Position numbers and translations under genes: made by a program. A stretch of 64,000 bases of DNA from Theristus sp. LFF4_11 (taxonomy: Eukaryota; Nematoda; Chromadorea; Monhysterida; Xyalidae): assembly GCA_030248135.1 (NCBI GenBank), contig JASANC010000791.1, forward strand, positions 124,001-188,000. The letters are read 5' to 3'. Below the pieces are notes generated by a model that searched no databases, was not told the origin of the DNA, and worked only from the letters and a program-made list of their open reading frames with translations. Positions 38,181-48,000 of this stretch are shown piece after piece. Position 1 is the stretch's first letter; every line of letters starts with the position of its first letter.

Positions 38181-38521
38181 TATAAAAGCTTGTTTTGAAG
38201 GCAACAGCACTGCTTGATATACACACGTGTACGGTCGGCTAAACTCTTTCTAACGCATTTGACTGTGAAATTGATGCATGGGCGATCGCCTTGTGATGTA
38301 AAACGTAATCGTCAATCAGCGCTTCTGTTAGTTTTATAATCGCTGTTTTCATTACATTGGCTAAAATCTTCCTTTCGTTGCGGTCAAAACTTAAGACCAT
38401 GAGTACTTGAAAATACTTGTTTGCGTTGGACGTTATGATTGATGACACATGTATTACAGGCACATTATTACGTAAGTTTTGCCATCAGATGTGATTGAAA
38501 TCGTTTACAAAACGTCTGAAA

Positions 38522-40422
38522 ATGAATGGAACCAATTCTATCAACAGCAGCGATACCAGCCTGGTGTTCAATAAGTGCGTCAATTACAATGAGCTGGTTT
38601 CGCATTATTCGAATTTCTTCGACCCGACGCAACTAATCAGCGTCCGAATCTTGATGGCTATCTGCTACGGCACTGTATTTGTCGTTGGTTTCTCAATGAA
38701 CTGCGGTGTCATAATGGCCATCTTTCAAAAACAGCGATATCGTCGTGCGAGAAACGTGTTCTTGTTGAACCTAATGCTCGCCGACGTTCTTCTATGCGGC
38801 ACCGTCGTTCCCATCACTCCGGTCACTCTCATCTACAAGGAGTGGTTGTTCGGTGTGTTCATATGCAAGGCGCTGACGTGCTTTCAGGTGAGCAGTTGTC
38901 ATTGAAGCTGGATTCGTTATTGAGTCTCGTTTCACTGGTCACAGGTCGACGTTGCTTAAGGACTGTTCATAGTGAGGTATGCTGGCGTACGTCAAAGGCA
39001 CGCCTCCACGAACGGTAGTAAGTAACACGAGACCTAACATGCCGTGCCGTACATGCATCTGTGTGAACGGTAGTATGCTAAAACACAAAACCTGACGTAA
39101 CGTGACGTGCCGTGCCGTATACGCATACTCCAGCATGAAACGGGCCTTTATAGTGTGTTGCTGTCACGGTGTCCATCCTCAGTCTGGTGGTGATCGTCGT
39201 CGACAAGTTCCTGCACATCATCACGCTCACACGCCAAGCGACGTCCTTCTCAACGGCGCTTTGCATCACCGGCGTACTCTGGACCGCCAGTGCCGTATTC
39301 AGTGTGCCAATCTACGTTGCGACAAAGTTGGTGCCGGGCAATGAGCTGAGCAACGAGCTGATGCCGCTAGGCGTCTGCGGCTCCGTGTGCTACGACAACG
39401 AGTGGCCGTCGCAAGAAATGAAACGAACATACGGACTGACGTCGTTGGCCGTTCAAATGGTCGTGCCGTTGCTCGTGATCGTCTATTGTTACTATCGAAT
39501 TCTGGTGCGCATCGAGCGCGACCTCGTCGACGGCAACCACCCACTGGCAGCATCGTTAACTCCGCAGCAGCGTCGCAGGGCTGCCATGAAGAAACGCAAG
39601 GCGCAGCTCATCTCAATGGGCGTCGTCGCAACTTTCGTTTGCGGGTGGCTGCCGTTAACGCTGAAGAACTTGCGTAGTGATTTCGGTACGTTGTGTTGCG
39701 TCCTTGTGTGCGTTTATAGCCACTCAGCCCGTGAATATTGCTAGTGTATTCATCTGCTGCATGTAACGTTCTCCGTTTGTGCAGCATCGTCCGTCGAGTC
39801 GACCGGCTGGCTGAATCGTCACAGCATATCGATCAGTCTTGCGACGCACTTCATCGCGATGACGACGGTCGTTTGGAATCCAATGCTGGTGTACTGGTTG
39901 ACGTGCAACAAGTCGCGCGACGCTGTCAAGAAGACCATTGTGCCTGACCGACCGAAGACGAACGCAACGGCGAACAGCCGGCTGAACACGCGAACCAGCG
40001 TCAGCATGGGCGGTCAACGTTTCTCGCGTGCGCAGACCACCGGTCAACTGATCTACCGCAACGCCGAACGTTCTGTGCAATTTCATCATGCTTCTATGAC
40101 TGCGGTGCACGAGAGCAACAGTGGCTCGTTCGCTCGCAGAAAAATGACAGGCTCACAATCTGACAAACTGCCCCGTCGCAAGTACGCACCAGTGGAGGAG
40201 GACATCATTGAATGCGACGTTGGCTCGTCGACGCTGTCCATGTCGGCATGGAGCGTCGGCGGTAGAAGTCTATCGTTTCCACGGCATCGCAAAAAACAGA
40301 CGGTCGTCATTGGTTCACAAGAAGTGGTCCTTGGCCCGGTGGTCGCCGCTTTGTGGTTTGATAAAACAAGAATGTTCACGATAAGTGCACTTCACCGTGG
40401 AGTACTGAAACTTGACTTGTGA
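38522..40422 (+). CDS. Class A (rhodopsin-like) GPCR, neuropeptide F/Y-receptor type, 3 exons
   Basis: Seven-helix plasma-membrane receptor that would couple a peptide signal to G proteins. Exons 38522-38887, 39154-39685 and 39785-40422 join in phases 0 and 1 and give 511 residues. The N-terminus has Asn-glycosylation sites (NGT, NSS). Helix 1 has its Asn, helix 2 LNLMLAD, helix 3 starts at Cys115 and ends with DKF at 139-141 in place of DRY, helix 4 has Trp, helix 5 VVPLL with Tyr, helix 6 CGWLP, and helix 7 NPMLVYW at 331-337. A long tail of about 170 residues is rich in Ser, Thr and Arg. The start at 38522 was chosen as the only ATG ahead of helix 1 in frame. The spacing Cys115-Asp139 matches the family exactly with this splice choice. 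Peptide-receptor assignment is by resemblance; the ligand is unknown. Confidence 0.88.
38958..39153. mobile_element. MITE-like insertion filling most of GPCR intron 1
   Basis: The ends AAGGactGTTCAT and its loose complement ATGAAACgggCCTT form imperfect inverted repeats. Two diverged tandem units inside share GAACGGTAGTA and GTGCCGTGCCGTA. The right end merges with the intron acceptor TTTATAG at 39147-39153. Transposon origin is inferred from the end symmetry and GC-rich composition. Confidence 0.5.
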
Positions 40423-40508
40423 CTTGGCGTTTTTTTGGCATCTTCAAAAAGTATTTTTGTGGTTTTTTAGCTCTTGTGGTTGTTTGTCTTGGAACATTTG
40501 TCTTGGTT

Positions 40509-40514
40509 TTTATT
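40509..40514 (-). terminator. Likely polyadenylation signal of the FRRS1-like gene
   Basis: TTTATT on the plus strand is AATAAA on the minus strand, about 270 bp beyond the minus-strand stop at 40783. If both signals are used, the two transcripts overlap by roughly 150 bp. Confidence 0.5.
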
Positions 40515-40648
40515 GCGGTTTCTGATTTTGCATCAAGCTGGAAACACTGCACACTGCTTGTATCTGTAATGTGCAGATGCGAAATCATTGACTTTGATTG
40601 TATTCCTTGCTGATTGTTTTCAATAGCTCAGCTGGTCCTTAGTTTAGA

Positions 40649-40654
40649 AATAAA
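40649..40654 (+). terminator. Likely polyadenylation signal of the GPCR gene
   Basis: AATAAA on the plus strand, 227 bp after the GPCR stop codon, the first perfect hexamer there. It lies within the likely 3' UTR of the opposing FRRS1-like gene. Confidence 0.55.
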
Positions 40655-40782
40655 CAAGTCCGACAGCTTCCGGCTGCACTGCAACAACACAGAGACAAAG
40701 CTGCCCTTCAGAGACCACGTTTAATGGCCAAGCAAAGTTATGATCAAACACGGTCTTATTAGCTGTGTTTTCAAGAAAATCA

Positions 40783-43268
40783 CTAGTGAAAAACAACATG
40801 AACATAGAGCCAATAGCTCAAAAAGGCACAGGTGGCAAATGCGTATAGCGTAAACAACACCATCAGTAGAGTACGAAGTGTTGCATACTGAAAAAAAAGA
40901 ACATTATTGTTCGCTGTGAAACAATACTCCAGAAACCCACGTGGAAAGAACGAAAGTAGAAAAACTAACCGGCGGTGTGCGTGCTGTACCAATCTTAGTT
41001 GGTCCGTTGATGACAGCAAGTTTCATGTCGGTCGGTGCACCTAAACATGTGTACGGTACGGTCCACAGCCGAATTATCAACCGTAGTTGTTGCATAAAGG
41101 GAGTTTGCTGACTCACCAACAGTTGTGCGACGTCGCTCACGACTGCAGATGATCTCGAGCACAATTGAGATCAAGAAATACGCGGCTATGTAACCGCCCA
41201 TAATGTAGTCAGGCTTGTAGCCGTGCGTTCGTCGGAGGCCGGTCTTGCCGAGCGGCACACCCAGAAACATCGTGATCGCTGCAAATGGGTCACTGACTTC
41301 AGGGGTCATTCAGTAATGAAGATATAGTACGATAGTTGACGGAAATAGAAGGAAATAGAAGGAATATAACCTGCTAGCACCCAAGCCGTTTGTCCGAGAC
41401 CCCAGTGCAGCCAATTGAAGGACGATCGCCAACTGGAGTCTCCGTCCGGTCGAATCCAGGCGATGAACGGTTGCAAGAACGCAAGCACCGTTGCGATGAC
41501 ACCGAGAATGGTGTGCACGAGAAGTGTGTAATCCTGTCGTGTAAACCGCCGACGATCATTCTGATTGATTCGTCCACCCAAGAAACGCAATTTCACTAAC
41601 GCTTCCTTTGCATTCGGTAACTGTGTCACAAAGAAAGATGCGTCCCGCCTGCAGGATGACCAGTCCGACGCCAGTCAACTGCAGCACAGTGGACACAACG
41701 AACAAGTCGCGGTGCATCTTGAAACGATGAACTTTGATTGTGGCCAACTCAGTGTAAACAGATGAATTGATTTTATTCATTTGTGCAACCGACTTGAAAC
41801 CAGACAGCTTCGCCGAACCACTTCGTCCTTGGCCACATTGACCTGAAGTACCTTGCGAAGAGCATCCCGAGAGCGCCGAAGAACCACCAGCCAAAGAGCA
41901 GAAAAATGCCTGCAACACGTGATGTGGATTTGACGTGCGACTAGTGCAAGAACCATTCGATTTACATTCGTCTCAATCTACCGTGCAACGCTGCCATTCT
42001 GTAGCGCCAGTATCGTGCGATCGTTGTGTCCTTCATGTCACTGACAGTCAAGGCATGTGAACCTGCGACCACAGGCATCGACACGGCCACTGTTGTCGTC
42101 CAGGGATATTTGTGGTCGTCCATTTGATGAATCAACAGGCTATATGCTGCAGTGGCATGTACAAACAGTGACAGTCACGGTTTGAACCCTTGATGCAGAA
42201 CAGAACAGTTGATCAACATATGGACTCACTCAACGAGTTTGCAGTACCCATCGCAAACATCAAGTGATATTCACTCTTCGACAGATCAAACAGCTGGAAA
42301 TGACGAAGCATTTTATATTTTTCGGATCGAATGACGAAATCAGCGCAATGAAATGCACCGACCAATGACTGCTCTGGTGGAAAGAGTTCGTTCACTTTTG
42401 TGCTGTTCCATTCGACAACGCAAACGAGCTGCGAGTTTTGATACTCTGATCGAACGACGTTGATCAGTTCCTCGCTTGCCTTTCAAAAACAGAATCGAGA
42501 GTAAAGGCGAAACAGACAGGTAGGGGAGGGCAATCGCTTGATGGGATGGCATGAGATGGTTTCTCACCTGCGCTTGTCTGTAGTTGTGCGTGCCGTCGTT
42601 GTGCGACACGAATGCTCTCACTTGACTTGATCGCGGCGACCAAACGCACTCAAGCACCGTGTCCAGCCCCTGTAATAGCGTAAAGTAAAAAGGCGTTCAA
42701 AAGGAACTCTTGTGACTATAGTGTATTTTCGACTGCAATGTTTATTTCGACAACATTTGAGAGATGTCTTTCATCGGTGTTTCTCTTTCTACAGACTTAC
42801 CATGAGCTCGTCCTTTGAGAAACCGAGTGAAATGTAATATCCAGGGTAAGAAAAATATTCTTTGACGCCGGTGACGTTGCCTTGCATTTCGAAACGAAAC
42901 ATTTCGGTTCCCGACCATTTGACAATTCCGTAGCACCTACAAAGGGAGAGAGAGAATGAATGAGAATTACAAATAAGTAGGTAGAATAGAAAGTCAGAGA
43001 CCACAAATAAATTGCGTACATACTCACTTTTTGATGTTGTCATTTTCGCAGTCCGGAGGCATGAACCAACAGCTTTTGGTTTTGCCACAGCCGGCAGTGT
43101 CTAATAATTGCCCGACCACGGGCTAAAATAAAAGAAAGTTGAGGTTATCTTTCTTATTGAGCATGCATTCTCACGCACAGATAGGGAAAATGTTCATTTG
43201 TTATTTGTTCATCATGAAAACTGAATACTGACCGTGAGAACGAGGATCAAACTCAGCAATGGGTTCAT
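40783..43268 (-). CDS. FRRS1: FRRS1-like ferric-chelate reductase: DOMON plus cytochrome b561 domain
   Basis: Predicted secretory-pathway or plasma-membrane electron-transfer protein; relatives move electrons across the membrane to reduce iron. Exons in coding order: 43268-43233, 43122-43028, 42936-42801, 42669-42568, 42479-42230, 42146-41982, 41909-41790, 41731-41622, 41533-41371, 41278-41117, 41040-40970, 40887-40783. They sum to 1515 nt, 504 residues, somewhat shorter than typical FRRS1. A leader peptide occupies residues 1-17. A DOMON domain at about 40-235 contains CYGIVKWSG, ADFVIRS and YSLLIHQMDD. The b561 part has four well-spaced histidines, 261 (AALHG), 303, 345 (LLVHT) and 381 (NWLHW), suited to bind two hemes, and a C-terminal helix. 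No reelin domain is present. Borders of exons 7/8 and 8/9 are the least certain: alternatives exist, and these were chosen for phase and for loop length. Confidence 0.9.
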
Positions 43269-44915
43269 CGTGCTCTTAGGTTTTTTATTATTGCCGGCGG
43301 TTCTTTAAAATTGAGGAATCATCGTTGCATTTTTAAATCCTGTCAAATAGCTTTGTCAAAATATCGATGTGTGAATGGAATCCTGCAAGTAATATGGCAT
43401 GGAATGGAATTGAATCCACCAAATGACTAGGGTTAAGTGTCATAATTTTTTCAGGAACAAACAAAGTTGTTCTAGTGTATCTCAATCTGTAACAGTAGGC
43501 GGAAATTATAATGAAAAATTGCTTGCTCGTTGTTGATATATTTTATGTACGTAGGTATTTGCTGAACACTTAAACGAGAAAAAACGTAATTTTCTGGGTC
43601 ATGCATGAATGAGATGTACAGGGAGAAAGTTGTTTTCAAAATCGTTTTTCACATTGTTTCAGGTCAGTTTAATCCCAGCTTGTACTTTTAGTGCAGGGCG
43701 CATTGCAGAAATTACAGGCAAACCAAATGAAACACACATTGGCCACAATGTTTAATTAGAAGAAGAATTAAATAAATGTAAATGTGAAAGTGAATGAAAA
43801 CGGTACGAACGCAATTCAAAGACACTGGGTCTATTCTTTGAGGCAAAGCGTTTAAAAGATTTGAATTTTATAAAATTTTGAAACAAAATAGCAAAAAAAC
43901 AAAGTTTATAAACCACATTGTAATACAGTCTCTGTCAAACGTTTAGCCGCACGCAGCAATACACGTACCGAGTTCGTTGAAAACTTATTCATCGATTTCC
44001 AGTGTAGTTATTTCCGTAGTCAAAAAATTTTTGGAAGTTTCAAACAGATGTTTCGCGGTAAGAACTTATAGCAAAAATAAAAAAATAAATAAATTTTTCA
44101 CGTAAAAATGCAAACAACTGAATCAAAAACCGGTTTTTGTCTCGTGTTAAACCTACTCCTTTCCTGTGCCGACGTCACCAAGTGCAATGCTTACATGTGT
44201 GACTGTAGTTTGTCTTGTATTGTATGTTGCGGCAATTTTGAACACTGAAGCAGTCAGGTCCGGCTCAATTTTGACTTTGTTGTTAAGATTGTGGGCTGAG
44301 AACTGTTCACTTATACAGTCTGCTAATAAAGCAAAGTTCAATAATGGACGACGATAAAACCTCGTTTTTTCACCAATCCCTTCAGTAAAAAAACACGAAA
44401 ATTACATCGGACAGTGTGGCGGTTTGTTTGCTTTCCACTCGAAAGAATGTTTAACAAACAGCGATACTGGTGTGTTTTTTCTCAGTGTGGCAAAACGTCA
44501 GACAATGTTACTGCAACATTTCTAGTGGTCGAGTCGTGATTTGAACCGCATGTGTTCAGAAATAACAATTGGTTTTTTAATAATCTTTGTTAAGAGAAAA
44601 TGTTGAGGTTGCAATTTTTCTGCATTTGCATTCGTTTGTTAAATTGTTAAAGTTTTTGTTAATGTTTTGGTTGAAGCATGGCTTTTTAATTTTCAATACT
44701 GTTTAGTTTTTGCGTGTTTGTACATATAAATTCCTGGAGGATCGCATAAATAAGACATTCGAGCGGCTATATTGTGTTGGATTATAGTGGGGCACCAAGT
44801 TGACGTTTAGCAAAGAAATTTTAAAATCTACAGTACTTTACATGATGTATACAACTTTTGGTTTGGTTCTTACAACACTTGAAAATGTAAGATTTTCAAC
44901 AAGTTAAAATACTGA
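43269..44915. other. Intergenic region between FRRS1-like and potassium-channel genes
   Basis: A/T-rich sequence with no coding signal or repeat worth naming. It should hold the promoter of the FRRS1-like gene near 43270-43500, but no clear core element can be assigned. Confidence 0.5.
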
Positions 44916-44921
44916 TTTATT
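44916..44921 (-). terminator. Likely polyadenylation signal of the Shaw-type channel gene
   Basis: TTTATT on the plus strand gives AATAAA on the minus strand 85 bp beyond the proposed stop at 45006, which supports this as the 3' end. Confidence 0.55.
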
Positions 44922-45005
44922 GTTTTACATTGCATCATGTTTCATTGATTTCATAGAAATTTGATCTCTCTGTTTTCAAGAGTTCTTCATATGTTTTTGT
45001 CCACA

Positions 45006-48000
45006 TCAGACGCCATGCTTCTGTACGCCAATTTCGTTTGAGATTTCGAGTGACGTGTCCATTATGGCGGTCATGGACGCTTTCTTCGGCGACCTTTGTC
45101 CACTGGTGTCCTCCGTAGCGTTTGGCGTGACACGGCGAATCGCCACCGACCGTCTGGCACCGCCGTCCGAAGTGACTGCCGCTGCCGCTGCAGCCGCCGT
45201 TGCCGCTGACTTCTCTGTGAACGGCAGTACTTGGTTTCCTTGTCTTGAAAGGATGAGGCTGGGCAAAGGTGATGAAATACATTCAGTGCAAAAAGAACCG
45301 AAAACGTGCGACAACATTGAACGACACCTAAAAGTCACATTCAGAAGAGCACGAATGCCGGTTTAATACCAGAGACGGTCAGCAGCTCCGAGTGCGGCTC
45401 GTCATGGCTGTTCGACATGCCAGTTGGCGGGCGTGTGCTCGTCTGCGAGTCGCAGATGCCGTTGTTGTAGCAGAACTCGTCGTCGTCGTTGGCTTGGTCG
45501 GCTGTCCTTTGATGTTCGTCCGTTGAGTTTCGTCGTGACTCAGTGGTGTTTATTGGTGCTTGAATATTCCGAGCGGTCTCACTGGACGCTGTCAGTTCTT
45601 CGTCTGAAGTCTGCATGAGATTCGCCTCCTCTTCATTTTGTTGTTTTTCGCTCGTTTCAGTCAATGTGACCACAGTGAGCGGTTTCAGTTCCTGGGCTCT
45701 CACTGAGCTGTTGCTGCGAGATCTGGATGATGGGCCTGAACGATTGAACGGGAACAGCGATTTAACCTGGTATTTTTTAAAAATACAGTATGACGTGTTA
45801 CGTAACTAAAAGGAACTACCATTCTCCGCTAAAACACTGATACACAACGGATGCACATTTATGAAGAACTGAATACAACGAAACGTAGTATACGTTTGTA
45901 GTGCAACAGTACAGTTTGACATGAAGAAAAAGTTGAAAAGTTGACTGTGTTCGGTGCTCTCATGCCAATGCAAACTTTTGCAGTAGCCATAGCCAGTGTG
46001 TGAGTTGGTGGTGAAAAAACTTAAGTGATCTATGCTGTGAGAGCTACCACGTTCATTCCAAAATTCGATCGATCAGATGATCATACTTTTTGACTCAGCC
46101 TCTTTGATCAGCGCATTGCGACGGCCAAACGGCAAGGCAGCGTGCAGCATTGTGGCGCCCATGCGACCACCCGCTTGCGATTCGATAGTAGCGTTGATCT
46201 GACGCGCTTGTCGTTTCACCTGGTTTAAGGAATTGTTAGTTTTACAGTTCAGTTTTTTTAAATGATCTCAATTCGTACTTTTGTTTTCTGACTTGTGAAT
46301 CAGGTGCCCATGAGGATTACGAAATACGGTAAAACCGCTGTTTGCGATTTCGCCACGTAAACGCATCATACTGCGGTATCCGCTGTCTCGCTGGTGTGAC
46401 GCAGGCTTACTTAACGAAACCTGTACATTGTTGAGCAAGCATGCTGTTGCATCGGCACATTTGCCCACAGACCTGCTCTATAGGCAGCACCCTGCGTCGT
46501 TCACGCGGCAGTTTCGCGCGCGCCTGCGTGTGACTGTAGAACATGGCGAAGTTGCTGACGATGACGGGCACTGGCAGTGCGATCGTCAACACGCCCATCA
46601 GCGCGCAGATGGCACCGATCAGACGGCCCAGATAAGTGCGAGGGGCCATGTCGCCGTAGCTTCAATAGTCAAGACTCACATGTAGCTTTGAGGCCCCAGC
46701 GAGACCCATGGTACCAGATTGTGTCTCCGGTCAACTTTACCGCGTATTATTTTTCTCTGCCAAACAGAGTCAATTACAAAGACGCATTTCATTGTCAGCC
46801 AAAACAGTTTGAAACACGATTCAAGCGAAAGTTGGATGAGAAGCGACTCACCCGACCGTGGTCATGGTGACGATCGCCCACCAGAGGCCGAGCGGTATCG
46901 ACGTGAACTGATTGTCCGGATTCGACTCTATCCTCTCGGCGTAGTAGACTAGCGCCGCAAAGATGACGATGCCGAGCACAAGGAAGAACACCAACAGTAT
47001 CAGCTCCTTGGCGCTCGCTCGGAATGTGTGTATCAGAATCTTCAGCCCGCTGGAGTGCTGCGTCAGTTTGAACAGTCTCAGGATGCGAATCATGGCGAGA
47101 AACTCGACGACGTCCTTTGGCGGGTCGGCGAACGCCATCTTCATGATGTAGTCCATGTAGAAGCTGAACGTTGCGATCAGATCGATCAGATTCAGCGGTG
47201 AATTGAAGAAGCGCCGTAGATTCGGACAGAACGTGACGCGGACGACGATCTCGAACGTGAACCAGACGTTGCAGATGAACTCGATGTATTTGAACGCCTC
47301 GAGCGGCTCCGTCTGGCGTTGGTTCAAGAGCACTTGCAACGACGTCGACTTGCGATTCGTGTTCGACGCCGCGAATCGATGCGCGTTTCTCGTGGAGCCG
47401 TTCGACGCAGCCGTACCTGCGGCAGAAACTTGGCGCTCAGTTGCAATTTGGATTCCCGTTAAGCTTCCCAGAGTTTTACATCCATTATTGTTAACGATTC
47501 TGAACGGAAACAACACCCCCGGAGGCGGCACGACTCACTTGATTCGTTCGTTGTCTGCTGCGGCGACACGAGCACCGGCACTCGAAGGCCCGGTTGCGTT
47601 TTCAGACAGAACGAAATGATCGACACACAAATAAAGAACACTGAGATCACGCCAATCACCTGGAAATAGAAAAGAAAAGGTTAGCAGTGGCTATGAAAAT
47701 CATCGTTCGTATTCAAACCGCAAATTTACGTGGAACCCACAGTATCCCCCCACAACTTGTAACATCCATCTGAAACACTTCAAACACTCGTGCCGCTACA
47801 TTGTAACTTTTGGTTTAACCGGCGTAATTTATTGTTTCTACCAATTGCCATTGAATTCGGAAATCGCGCGGAAAAGCGGTGTTTATCATGGTTCTTTTGT
47901 CTAATGCTCGTTCCAATAGTGGAACGAAAAACCGACCAGCACGCACACTGGATGCGTAAATCAATCAGGAAAAAGTGCACCATAGAAAGTGCACCAAGAA

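Noticed and set aside
38945..38956. GTCGACGTTGCT after a possible acceptor, which could be read as the start of GPCR exon 2
   Set aside because: It runs into an in-frame stop at once, and using it makes helix 3 too long. A single intron from 38888 to 39153 gives the exact family spacing.
44935..45282. Alternative reading frames of the last channel exon, including one ending at 44935
   Set aside because: The chosen frame (stop at 45006) uses a matching phase and gives a Ser/Thr-rich tail like the previous exon. The other frames need weaker splice choices, but they are not excluded.
45736..45766. Earlier acceptor for the channel exon at 45735-45370
   Set aside because: With either alternative exon upstream, entering here gives a stop codon at the second position. 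The acceptor at 45735 keeps the frame.
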